Assembly: GCA_963754125.1 (NCBI GenBank)
Contig: CAVWEX010000001.1
Location: forward strand, 620,001 to 684,000
DNA from: RPQJ01 sp963754125
GTDB taxonomy: Bacteria > Pseudomonadota > Gammaproteobacteria > Steroidobacterales > Steroidobacteraceae
Direction: 5' to 3'
Length of the DNA: 64,000 nucleotides
The position numbers were made by a program, and so were the translations under genes. The stretch's first letter is position 1, and each line of letters starts with the position of its first letter. Under the pieces are notes generated by a model that did no database searches, was not told the origin of the DNA, and saw only the letters and a list, made by a program, of their open reading frames with translations. Shown in pieces: positions 48,922 to 58,574 of the stretch.

Positions 48922-50451
48922 TCACCTCGGGCTGCGCACGCGCGCGTAGCCGTGCTCGGCGCGGTCGATGCCGAACAACGTGGACGCGGCACCGTCCGGC
49001 CGATCCTGGTAGACGAAATCGGTGTCGCGCAGGCCGAGGTAGGCCTTCATGCCGCGCGCGGCGCGCCGCCCAGCGCCCATGGCCTCGATCACCGTGGCGG
49101 CGCCGGTGACGATGTCGCCACCCGCGTACACGCCGGGAATCGAGGTGGCGAGGTTTTCGTCGGTGGCGATGTAGCCGCGCTTGTCGAGCTTGAGTCGCGA
49201 GGTCTGGCCGATGATCGGGTTGGCGTTGGTGCCGATCGCGTAGACGACCATGTCCGCCTCGATCTCGAACTCGCTGCCCGGCTCGGGCACCGGCCGGCGC
49301 CGCCCGGACGCGTCGGGCTCGCCGAGGGTCATGCGCACGCAGCGCACGGCGCGCACGCTCTTGTCGTCGTTCGGGATGATCTCCACCGGGCTCACCAGCC
49401 AGTGGAAGACGATGCCCTCCTCCTCGGCGTGGTGGATTTCCTCGACACGTGCCGGTGCCTCGGCGCGGCTGCGCCGGTACAGGCAGCTGACCGAGTCGGC
49501 GCCGAGCCGCAGGCAGACCCGCAGCGCGTCCATCGCGGTGTTGCCCGCGCCGATCACGGCCACGCGCTTGCCCGGCTGCATCGGCGTGTCGTAGGCGGGG
49601 AACTCGCGCGCGTGCATCAGGTTGCAGCGCGTCAGCAGCTCGTTGGCCGAGAGCACGCCGTTGAGGTTCTCGCCCGGGATGCCCATGAAGCTCGGGTAGC
49701 CCGCACCGGTGCCGATGAACACCGCGTGGAAGCCCATCTCCTCGACCATCTGCTCGATGGTGAACAGTCGCCCGACCAGCGTGTTGCACTCGAAGCGCAC
49801 GCCGAGCTGCTTGAGCTTCTCGATCTCGGCGTCCACGATCGAGTTCGGCAGGCGGAAGTCGGGAATGCCGTACTTGAGCACGCCGCCCGGCTCGTGGAAG
49901 GCCTCGTACACCGTGACCTCGCAGCCGGCCTTGGCCATGTCGGCGGCGCAGGCCATGCCGGCGGGGCCGGAGCCCACGATGCCGACGCGGAACGCGCTGG
50001 GCTCGATGTACGGGACGTTCGACCAGCCTTCCTTGATCGCGAGGTCGCCGACCCAGCGCTCGAGGCGGCCGATGGCGACGGGCTCGAGCGACTCCCCGAC
50101 CGTGCAGACGCCCTCGCACTGGCTCTCCTGCGGACAGACGCGACCGCATACCGACGGCAGCAGGTTCGAGGCGGTGATCACGTCGTAGGCACCGCGGTAG
50201 TCCCGCTCGGTGATCTTCAGGATGAAATCCGGGATCGCGATGTTCACCGGGCAGCCGCTCACGCAGGGCTGGTCGGGGCACATCAGGCAGCGCTCGGCCT
50301 CGAGCTGCGCGTCCTCGACGAGGTAGCCGCAGTTCACTTCCTTGAAGTTGCGCGCCCGCTCTTTCGGATCCTGTTCGTGCGCAGGCGTCCGCGCCTGCGG
50401 GATCATGCGGATGGTCTTTTTCTTCTTGCGAGGCTCGTCGGCGGTCGCCAT
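48922..50451 (-). CDS. NAD(P)H-dependent flavoprotein, glutamate synthase small-subunit/NfnB-like
   Basis: Intact, 509 residues. An N-terminal [4Fe-4S] domain (CLMCPDQPCVSGCPVNIAIP; VCGRVCPQESQCEGVC) is followed by two dinucleotide folds: VGIVGSGPAGMACAADM for FAD and VAVIGAGNTAMDALRVC for NAD(P). The C-terminal FAD-closing motif is GVYAGGDIVTGAATVIEAM. Such proteins are GltD in glutamate synthase but SudA/NfnB when paired, as here, with a ferredoxin-NADP reductase-like subunit 2 nt upstream. No glutamate synthase large subunit is nearby, so an NfnAB-type ferredoxin:NAD(P) transhydrogenase is the better call. Confidence 0.88.
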   Translation of the reverse strand: MATADEPRKKKKTIRMIPQARTPAHEQDPKERARNFKEVNCGYLVEDAQLEAERCLMCPDQPCVSGCPVNIAIPDFILKITERDYRGAYDVITASNLLPSVCGRVCPQESQCEGVCTVGESLEPVAIGRLERWVGDLAIKEGWSNVPYIEPSAFRVGIVGSGPAGMACAADMAKAGCEVTVYEAFHEPGGVLKYGIPDFRLPNSIVDAEIEKLKQLGVRFECNTLVGRLFTIEQMVEEMGFHAVFIGTGAGYPSFMGIPGENLNGVLSANELLTRCNLMHAREFPAYDTPMQPGKRVAVIGAGNTAMDALRVCLRLGADSVSCLYRRSRAEAPARVEEIHHAEEEGIVFHWLVSPVEIIPNDDKSVRAVRCVRMTLGEPDASGRRRPVPEPGSEFEIEADMVVYAIGTNANPIIGQTSRLKLDKRGYIATDENLATSIPGVYAGGDIVTGAATVIEAMGAGRRAARGMKAYLGLRDTDFVYQDRPDGAASTLFGIDRAEHGYARVRSPR

Positions 50452-50453
50452 GG

Positions 50454-51348
50454 TCAGGCTGCGCCTCCCGTCGCGTCCGGGATGCTGCGCATCCGGCAGT
50501 TCTCGTCGAACTTCTCGGCCGCCTCGCGCTCGGTCGCCTTGTAGCGCTGCAGGCGGAACATCAGGTCGTCGAAGTCCACGAGGTGGCCGTCGAAGTCCGG
50601 GCCGTCCACGCAGGCGAACTTCACGACCTCGCCGATCTTGACGCGGCAACCGCCGCACATGCCGGTGCCGTCCACCATCACCGGGTTGAGGCTGACCATG
50701 GTCTTGATCTTGTGCGGCCGGGTCGCCTCGGCGCAGCCCTTCATCATCACGGGCGGCCCGATCGCCACGCACTCGTCGATGTCGGGGTGCTTCGCGATCG
50801 CCTGCCGGATGCCCTCGGTGACGAGCCCCTTGATGCCGGCCGAGCCGTCGTCGGTGCAGAGGATCAGCTCGTCGCAGCAGGCGCGGAACTTGTCCTCCCA
50901 GAACACGAGGTCGCGGTTGCGGAAGCCGAGCACGCCGATCACGTAGGCGCCGCTCTCCTTGAAGGCCCGCGCCTGCGGGAAGACCGGCGCGACGCCGAGG
51001 CCGCCGCCCACGCACAGCACCTTCTTCGCGCTTGCCGATGTGGCTCGGGATGCCCATCGGCCCCACCAGCGCGACCAGGCGGCTGCCGACCCTGAGGTCG
51101 CGCTGCATCTCGCGCGTGGTCTTGCCGACGGCCTGGATCACCAGCGTGATCGTGCCCTTGTCCCGGTCGTAGTCGGCGATGGTGAGCGGGATGCGCTCGC
51201 CGTGCTCGCTCGCCATCACGATGACGAACTGGCCCGCGCGCGCCGCCTTCGCCAGCATCGGGTGGCGCACCTCGAGCAGGAAGGTGACGTCCGAGAAGTC
51301 CTGCCGCGCCACGATCTCGTAGCCGTTCGCCTGTGTATCTGTGGTCAT
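50454..51348 (-). CDS. Ferredoxin-NADP reductase-like subunit, NfnA/SudB (one frameshift)
   Basis: FAD- and 2Fe-2S-binding subunit of the PyrK/NfnA type. It starts MTTDTQANGYEIVARQDFSD with the FAD-binding barrel (HPMLAKAARAGQFVIVM, GERIPLTIADYD). A break near 51032 leads into the NAD-binding part LCVGGGLGVAPVFPQARAFK. The cluster motif near the end is GTGMCGGCRVKI...KFACVDGPDFDGHLVDF. Corrected length is about 297 residues. First gene of the nfn-kor-mtn transcription unit; its promoter must lie in the 156-bp gap to the divergent aminotransferase-PEP carboxylase gene. Confidence 0.88.
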
Positions 51349-51393
51349 GCGTGTGTCCTGGTGTGGTACGCGTTTATCCCGAGGGGCCGCCAT

Positions 51394-51459
51394 CCGCAAT
51401 CGGGGCAATTGCGGACACGCCGCCGCCGTCCGGGCCGCCTGTGCGCATTGCGGCAATTG
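51394..51459. promoter_or_regulatory. Paired GGCAATTG repeats and palindrome in a divergent intergenic region
   Basis: The octamer GGCAATTG occurs at 51404-51411 and again at 51452-51459, 48 bp apart. The first lies within the inverted repeat CCGCAAT-cggggca-ATTGCGG (51394-51414), the second in the imperfect palindrome TGCGCATTGCGGCAATTGACGCA. Such AT-rich symmetry stands out from the GC-rich surroundings between two divergent operons and is a candidate operator for both. No regulator gene is adjacent, and I see no convincing -35/-10 pair. Confidence 0.4.
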
Positions 51460-51504
51460 ACGCACTGCGGTATCTCCTTGGCTCGCCACGACCCTCCCCG
51501 CGAG

Positions 51505-54500
51505 ATGCCGATGCCCAAGACGCCCCGTACACCGCAGGCCGGGGGCCTCTCCGCCCGCGCCCTCTCCACGCCCGAGCCCTTCGTCCGCCAGTTCGCGCGG
51601 CGCGTCCAGCAGGAAGGCGCGCTCGACCTGACCCAGGGCGACTACAAGAACGCCGACTTCGCGCCGCACCCGGAGGTGGTGCGTGCCGCCCAGCGCATCA
51701 CCCGCAACACCGTCCACAGCTACGGCCCCGCGGTCGGTCGGATGGACGTGCGCAGCGAGGTCGCCGAGTTCTTCAACCGCGACGGCCTGCTCGACTACCC
51801 CGATTCCGAGGTGCGCTTCCAGCCCGACGAGGTGCTGTTCACCCCCGGGACGCGCGCCGGCCTCGCGATCGTGCTCGAGGTGCTCGGCGCGGACGGCTCG
51901 GGCGTGGTCGTGCCGCGGCCGAGCTGGGAATACGACTGGTTCATCGAGCGTGCCGGCAAGAAGGTGGTCGAGTTGCCCACCGACGGCGCCCGGCTTCCTG
52001 CCCGACCCGCAGGAACTCGACCGGCTGCTGGCGCGCGGCGGCATCTCCTCGGTGATCATCAACAACCCGCACAACCCCACCGGACGCGTCTATCCGCGCG
52101 CGCTGGTCGAGGAACTGGTGCGCGTGGCGGTCCGGCACCGCTGCTACGTGCTCTACGACTCGGTGTACCAGCGGCTCGACTACGTCGGCTGGTTCGTCAA
52201 TCCCGCCTTCGCCTGCCCGGAGTGGCGCGACTGGGTCGTGTCGCTGTCGGGCCTGTCGAAGATGGACATGTTCGGTGCGTCGACGGGCGCCCGCGCCTGC
52301 TGGCTCGTCATCTCCGACCAGGTTCGCTCCAACGGCGTGCGCGCACGGGAGATCCTCGCGAACCTCTCGGCGTGGCTCGTGGCCACGCCGTCCACGCTGG
52401 CCCAGGACTGGGCGCTCGCCGCGCTGCAGAGCCCGCTCGCGGCCCTGCGCCGGCCGTCGCCCTACATGCGCGAGCGCCGCGACTTCATGCTGCGCGCGGC
52501 GGACGAGCTCGCGCACCTCGGCATCGAGCGCACCGATTTCGGCGGCACGTTCTACGCGCCGCTGGCCTTCCCGGGCCTGGTGGGCGAGCCCTTCGACCGC
52601 CTGCGCAACGGCGTGCACGAGCCCGCCGTCGTGCGCGACTCGGTGGACGCGTTCGAACTGCTGCTGTCGGGCGGCGTGGGCGGCATCCCGTTCGTCGCGT
52701 TCGCCGGCGGCGGCGCGGGTGCCGCGCGCTACGGCACGTGGCAGCGGCTGTCGTACGGCTCGAAGGACGTCAAGGAACTCGCGGTCTTCATGGACCGCGT
52801 CAAGGCGCGCATCGAGAAGCAGGGTCGCCTCGGCGCCGGCGCGGCCGTGCCCGCTCGCCCGCGCACGTCGCTCGACGCCGTGTGGGAAAGCATCTGCACG
52901 GCCGATCGCTACGACGCGCTCGACGGCCTCGACCCGGCGGCGTTCGCCACGGCCCGGCAACGCTTCCTCGAGCAGCCGCGGCACGAATCGCTGCGCCTGA
53001 CGGGCACCAAGCACCCCGATTCGACGGCGCACCGTGCCGAGCAGGTCGAGCGCGCGCTCCGGGCGGCGCCGGCCGACGCGCCGAACCGCGCGCGGCTGGC
53101 ACTGACCCACCTCGAGTGGAACCCGCGGATGGAGGCGCGGGACGAGTACGAGGAGTCGATCGCCGACCTGCTCGGGCCCTGCAGCGAGGTGCTGCTCGAC
53201 CTCGAGGGCCGGCAGATCAGCCCGGACTGGCTCGACGTGCCGGAGAAGGTCGTGCTCGGCCTGCTGCGGCAGGGCATCGTGCCGGGCGAGGACCGGCACA
53301 TCCTGTTCCGCGTGCCCAATCCCTTCATCGAGCAGGACGAGGAGAAGGTCGCGAAGATCCTCGCCGCCGTCGCGCGCAGCAACGTGCTGTTCCACCTCGC
53401 CTGCGAGCGGCTCGGCATCGTGCCGCAGCAGAACGCGATCCACGAGATCAGCGTGCCGCAGATCAACTCGACCGCCGAGATCGGCGCCGTGACCAAGATC
53501 GGCACGCTGTACCGGCAGGCGGTCGTGGAACTGTTCGAGGGCCCGCCGGAGCGCGTCGACGCGTTCCTCGCGGCGCGCGTGCCGGCGGAGCGGCGCGCGG
53601 AGATGGTGGCGCGTGTCGAGCGCGTGCGACTCGTGCCGCTGTGCGAGAACGTCGGCGCGCTCAGCCACCTGCCGGACCTGCTCGAGAAGTTCTACGTGGC
53701 GCTCGAGCGCGGCATCGGACTCGAGGGCCTGCCCACGCCCGACACCTTCCGCACGTCGTTCGAGCGGCGCGAGGCCACGGTGCGCGTGTTCGTCGCCATG
53801 TCGGACACGGCGCTGCAGAGCGGCAAGATCGCCACCGACGCGGCCTATGCGTTCACGGTCGCCGGCCGCGACGAGGCCGAACGGCGGCTCGCGGCGCACG
53901 CCGAGCGGATCGGCGAGCCGGCGCCCTCGGTCACGTTCCTGATCGGCGCGGGGCGCGCCGGCTTCCGCGGCGGCTTCGATCCGGCGCACCCGGGCGTGAT
54001 CACGCAGTTCGCCCGCGCCGACGGCGTCACGATGCAGGGCATCCGCGCCGACGCACCGGAGGAAGCCGCGCAGCTCGCGGCCGCCTTCCGTGCCGAAGTC
54101 GCGGGACGGGCATCGGCCCGGGCACGGAGCCACGCACTCCCGGCCAGCGATGCCGAGGCGCTCGAGCGGCTGCTCGAGACCGGCATCCGCGCGCACACCG
54201 AGACGCTGCTGCGCGTCGCGCCGCTGCTCGCCCCGTTCGGCAGCCTCGTGCCGCAGACGCGCGTGCGCATCCGTGCGACCGGCTCGGCGAGCTACGGCCG
54301 ATCGATCCCGACCTACCCTGCGGAGTGGGGCGGCGGCACGACCTTGCCGGACGACCGCGACCTGCGCGACGCGTGGCCCGAAGGCGTCACGCTGCCACGC
54401 GCGATCGTCTACAACCTCGCCTGCACCACGCTCGGCCTGCCCGCCGTCACCAGCGACATCGCGGTGCTCGACCGTCGCGCCGCGGTGATCCTCGAGCGCA

Positions 54501-55093
54501 ACGTGCCCGGCTACCGCGAGATCATCGCGAGCGAGCTGCCGCACTTCGTGAAGGAAGCCGCCGGCCTCGTGTTCGGCCGCAAGCTCGCCGAGACCACGGC
54601 GCGACGCTGCCTGCGCGCCGCCGCGGCGCTGTGGGTGGACGCGCGCACGCGCGCCGACCTGGTCGCGCCGACCTGCCTGTTCGCCATGCAGTACCTGCGC
54701 TACATGGCGGAGGATTCCGAGAGCTGGGACGAGACCAAGGAGCACGAGAGCCAGACCACCCGCGAGGAGGAACTGATCCGCGCGACCTCGAGCGTGGCCT
54801 TCGCGGCCCTGTGCGCCGAGCGGCCCGGCGAACGCTGGCCGGTGCTGCAGTCGCTGGTGGACGCCGAGGATGCGGCGCGCCTGCTGCTCGCGCGGGAACT
54901 CACCCTCGAGGAGAAGCGCGAGTTCGTGGACCTGCGCATCGAGGGCTGGCTGCGGACCCTGCCCGACGTGCTCGCGCGCGAGCTGCGGCCGCAATGGTCG
55001 CAGCTGCGCGAGCTCGGCAAGGACGAGTTCGAGCTCGATGCGATCCAGCGCCTGATCGCGCTGGAGAAGTTGCGCGGCAGCCGGGGCGCGTGA
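51505..55093 (+). CDS. Fusion of a class I aminotransferase with an archaeal-type PEP carboxylase (one frameshift)
   Basis: About 1195 residues. Residues ~1-445 are a fold-type I PLP aminotransferase: INNPHNPTGRVYP, YVLYDSVYQRLDY, the PLP lysine 252 in SLSGLSKMDMFGASTGAR, and YGTWQRLSYG. Residues ~480-1195 match archaeal-type (PEPCase_2) phosphoenolpyruvate carboxylase: TKHPDS (His503, the STQHPDN position), DEYEESIADLLGPCSEVLLD, LFRVPNPFIEQDEEKV, VRLVPLCENVGAL, RVFVAMSDTALQSG, GAGRAGFRGG, ASYGRSIPTYP and LPRAIVYNLACTTLGLPA. The only break (near 51992) is inside the aminotransferase; the junction itself is one continuous frame. Predicted to make oxaloacetate from PEP and transaminate it to aspartate. 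Start may also be the ATG at 51511. Confidence 0.85.
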
Positions 55094-55154
55094 GGGAGGA
55101 CAGCTGAAGCGGTGACGAGCATGGACCGCAAGCCGGCGGCACCGGCTCCGCCGT

Positions 55155-56451
55155 CTATCCCTCCGCCCCCAGCAGCAGCACGGCACGGAAGTCGTTCACG
55201 TTGGTGAGCGTCGGCCCGGTGACGACCGAGTCGCCGAGCGCGCCGAAGAACGCCGTGCGCGTCGTTCGCGTCGAGGAACTGCTGCGGGTCGAGCCCGCGC
55301 GCCGCGGCACGCGCCAGGGTGTCCGGACGCCAGACGGCACCGGCCACTGCGGCCATGCCGTCCACACCGTCCGTGTCCGCGGCCAGCGCATGCACGCGCT
55401 CGCAGGGACCGAGCGCCGAGCCCGAACCCGAGCAGGAACTCGACGTTGCGACCGCCGCAGCCGCTGCCGCGCACCGTGACCGTCGTCTCGCCGCCGGACA
55501 GCAGCAGACACGGCGGACGGCACGGCTCTCCGCGCTCGAGCACGCCGCGCACCTGCGCCGCCATGTGGCGGCCGACCTCGCGCGCCTCGCCTTCGAGGCG
55601 ATCCGACAGGATCACGGGCTGCACGCCCTGCCCCGCCGCAACGCGTGCGGCCGCCTCGAGCGACGCCTGCGGTGCGGCGACGATCCGAAACTCCGCGCCT
55701 GCCAGTCGCGGATCGCCCGGCTTGACCGACTCCCATGCCCCGCGCTCCAGCGCCGATCGCGCCGCGGCGGGGACCTCGATGCGGTAACGCGCCAGCACCG
55801 CAAGGGCATCCGCGCAGGTGGTCGCATCGGGCACGGTGGGACCGGAGGCAATGTCCGCCGGGTCGTCGCCCGGCACGTCCGAGATGGCGAGCGTCACGAG
55901 GCGCGCCGGGTGGCAGGCGACGCCGAGGCGCCCGCCCTTGATGCGCGAGAGGTGGCGGCGCACGGTGTTGATCTCGCCGATCGTCGCACCCGAGCGCAGC
56001 AGCGCGCGCGTGAGCGCCTGCTTGTCCTCGAGGGACAGCCCCTCGGCGGGCAACGGCAGCAGCGCCGATCCGCCGCCCGACACGCAGGCACAGCACGAGG
56101 TCGTCGCGCGCCGAGCCCGTGCACGCGCTCGAACAGTGCGCTCGGCCGCACGTCTGCCCGGCGTCGGCCGGCACGGGATGCGCGGACTCGAGCACCTCGA
56201 TGCGCTCGCAGGCCACCGCGTGGCCGTGCGGCGTGACGACCGTTCCGCCGAGTTCGCCGTCCCAGTGCGACTCGACGGCGCGCGCCATCGCCGCGGCGGC
56301 CTTGCCGGCGCCGATGACGACGGTGCGACCGGCCGGCGGCGACGGCAACGCCGGCGGCACGCAGCGCGCGGGACTCGCCGCTTCGATCGGCGGCGGCGAA
56401 GGCGGCGCGCAGCAGGCGTTCGGGATCGAGGGCGGGATCGAGGGTCGGCAT
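55155..56451 (-). CDS. Glycerate 2-kinase, MOFRL/TtuD family (seven frameshifts)
   Basis: Phosphorylates glycerate to 2-phosphoglycerate. Recognisable pieces in order: LDPERLLRAAFAAADRS, TVVIGAGKAAAAMARAVESH, ESAHPVPADAG, VSGGGSALLPLPAEGLSLED, GEINTVRRHLSRIKGGRL, ISDVPGDDPADIASGPTVPD and the C-terminal MOFRL part LLLSGGETTVTVRGSGCGGRN, ALAADTDGVDGMA. Seven one-base breaks are needed, four of them within ~90 bp around 56090-56180; others near 56375, 55420 and 55262. Corrected length is about 429 residues, normal for the family. Convergent with the aminotransferase-PEPC gene; its product 2-phosphoglycerate is one step from PEP. Confidence 0.87.
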
Positions 56452-56649
56452 GAACGGTGACGACGGATCGGTGCCGCGAAGTCTGCCTGAATCGGCCGGC
56501 CGGCGCGGCGGCCGGCCCGGCCACTGTCACGGCAGATCGACGGGCGGCGTTGCGCTTCGCGCTAGCCGCGTGCGCTCCAGCCGGACGTACACTGCTCTCC
56601 AGCACCTCGAGTCCCCGCGGGCCGCGCGTCCGCACCGGAGGATCGCGTC

Positions 56650-57304
56650 ATGAGCACCCTGACCAAGCTCGCCCTCGGCGTCATGGGACAGTTGCGACCG
56701 CGCCCGGCCCGCGGCGACGCCCGGTCGGTCATCAAGCTGCCGGCGCCGGACAAGACCGGCGGACTGCCGCTGATGCAGGCGCTTGCCAAGCGCCGCTCCT
56801 CGCGCGAGTTCCAGCGCAAGGCGCTGCCGCTGCCCGGTGCTGTCGAGCCTGCTGTGGGCCGCCTTCGGCGTGAACCGCCGTGGCGGCGGACGCACCGCGC
56901 CCTCGGCGCTCGACGCGCAGGAGATCGACGTGTACGTGGCGCTGCCCGACGGCGCCTACCTCTACGACGCGCAGGCACACGCCCTGCGACTGGTCGCGGC
57001 GAGCGACCTGCGCCGCGTCACCGGCTACCAGGATTTCGTGGACGAGGCGCCGCTCGATCTCGTCTACGTCGCCGACCACGCGCGCATGCGCATGGTCCCG
57101 GCGGCGCAGCGCGAGAGCTATGCCTCCGCAGCCGCCGGTGCCATCGCCGAGAACGTGTACCTGTACGCCGCGAGCGCGGGACTCGCCACCGTGATCCGCG
57201 CCTGGATCGACCGCGCGGCGATCGCCGACGCGCTCGGGCTCACGCACGACCAGCAGGTGCTGCTGTCGCAGACGGTGGGATATCCCGCGAAGTCGCGTGG
57301 CTGA
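56650..57304 (+). CDS. SagB-type nitroreductase family protein (one frameshift)
   Basis: FMN-dependent nitroreductase-fold protein. The N-terminus LMQALAKRRSSREFQRKALP holds the Arg-Ser pair for FMN phosphate. After a break near 56840 it continues LSSLLWAAFGVNRRGGGRTA, the SagB/ThcOx-type motif, then SALDAQEIDVYVALPDGAYL and ALGLTHDQQVLLSQTVGYPA. Corrected length is about 217 residues. Family members include oxidases of azoline peptides as well as general nitroreductases. There is no YcaO or peptide-precursor gene here, so a general oxidoreductase role is more likely. A possible signal-like N-terminus is weak. Confidence 0.83.
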
Positions 57305-57340
57305 CCCGGTCGGCGCGGCGAGGCGAGCACGGCTGCGCTG

Positions 57341-57839
57341 TCAGCGGCTCGGCTTACGCGCCGCGATCGCCTCGATCTCGACCAGTGCGCCCGGGATCGG
57401 AAGCGCGGCGACCTGCACGGTCGTGCGGGTCGGCAGCTTGCCCTGCGACGGTTCACCGAAGTAGCGGCCCCACGCCTTCATCAGGCCCGCGAAGTCCATC
57501 GTGCCGCCCTTTCCCGGGTCGCCGACCAGGAACACGTTCATCTTCACGACGTCCGCCATCGTGAGCCCCGACGCCGCGAGTTCCTTCGCGAGCTTGCCGA
57601 GCACGCTCGCGGCCTGGGTCTCGGTGTCGCCCAGCCGTTCGATGCTGCCGGCGGGCGCGTCCGGCTTCGCGACGTCCGCAAGCGTGCCGCTCAGGAACAC
57701 GAGATCGGTGCCCGCAGGCACCACGATGCTGCTCGCGATCGGGAAGTCGCCGGCTTGTCGTCGGACGATGTCCCCGGCGTGTGCCGGCAGACAGGAACGC
57801 GGCGGCGAGCAGGCCAACCAGACAGGCGTGCGATTTCAT
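57341..57839 (-). CDS. RidA family protein with signal peptide (one frameshift)
   Basis: The Rid fold is clear: IASSIVVPAGTDLVFLSGTL, ETQAASVLGKLAKELAASGL, DVVKMNVFLVGDPGKGG and the C-terminal PTRTTVQVAALPIPGALVEIEAIA with the Arg of TRTTVQV that binds the enamine/imine carboxylate in RidA. A break near 57780 joins the signal sequence MKSHACLVGLLAAAFLSA to the body, so the protein is exported, which is unusual for RidA deaminases. Corrected length is about 165 residues. Divergent from the GMC oxidoreductase operon. Confidence 0.83.
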
Positions 57840-57962
57840 GGCGGGTTCCTCCTGGGTTCGGTCCGGGTGCGGGCATGGTCGCAGACCCGACTCGAAACTT
57901 CGATGGCCAGCACCGGAGGTGCAGGCCATACTCCGCCCGCAAACGACCTCGGGGGAAGCGAC

Positions 57963-58574
57963 ATGAACGAACAGAACACGTCGCGCCGGCAGTTCCTGCA
58001 GGCGAGCGGCGGGGCCCTGGGCGCGGGCTGGCTGGCGCTGCACTGGCCGCAGGTCGCCGCGGCCGCCGAACACGCCCACGCCGCAGCCACGGGCGAGGCG
58101 CCCCGCGAGTTCAAGCTGCTCACGCCCGCCGAGGCCCGCGACGTCGAGGCCATTGCCGCGCAGATCGTCCCGAGCGGCGCCACGCCGGGTGCCCGCGAGG
58201 CCGGGGTGGTGTACTTCGTGGATCACATCCATGCCGGGCTGTATGCAGCCCAGGCCGACTCGTTCCGCGCCGGTCTCGCCGCGTTCCAGCAGGACGTCGC
58301 GGAGGCCCACCCGGACGCGGGCCCGTTCGCCGACCTGCCCGGACCCGTGCAGCTCGCGTATCTCAAGAGCATCGAGCGGACGCCCTTCTTCGAGCGGATG
58401 CGCTTCCTCACCGTGCTCGGCCTGCTCGCGCTGCCCTCCTATGGCGGCAACCGCGACAAGGCCGGCTGGAAGATGGTCGGCTTCGTGGACCGGCACGTGT
58501 GGGAGCCGCCCTTCGGCCACTACGACGCGGACTATCCGGGCTTCAAGCCGTTTGCGAAGGAGCCGCAGTCGTGA
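57963..58574 (+). CDS. Gluconate 2-dehydrogenase subunit 3 family protein, Tat signal
   Basis: 203 residues, intact. The twin-arginine signal is NTSRRQFLQASGGALGAGWL. The body has the subunit 3 pattern: FKLLTPAEARDVEAIAAQIV, TPGAREAGVVYFVDHIHAG, RTPFFERMRFLTVLGLLALP, SYGGNRDKAGWKMVGF. Such small subunits escort the FAD-containing GMC subunit, encoded immediately downstream with a GTGA overlap, through the Tat system. GGGGGAAG gives a strong ribosome site. Confidence 0.9.
   Translation: MNEQNTSRRQFLQASGGALGAGWLALHWPQVAAAAEHAHAAATGEAPREFKLLTPAEARDVEAIAAQIVPSGATPGAREAGVVYFVDHIHAGLYAAQADSFRAGLAAFQQDVAEAHPDAGPFADLPGPVQLAYLKSIERTPFFERMRFLTVLGLLALPSYGGNRDKAGWKMVGFVDRHVWEPPFGHYDADYPGFKPFAKEPQS

Noticed and set aside
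56650..57304. SagB-like nitroreductase as part of an azole-peptide (RiPP) cluster
   Set aside because: No YcaO, cyclodehydratase partner, precursor peptide or transporter gene is nearby.
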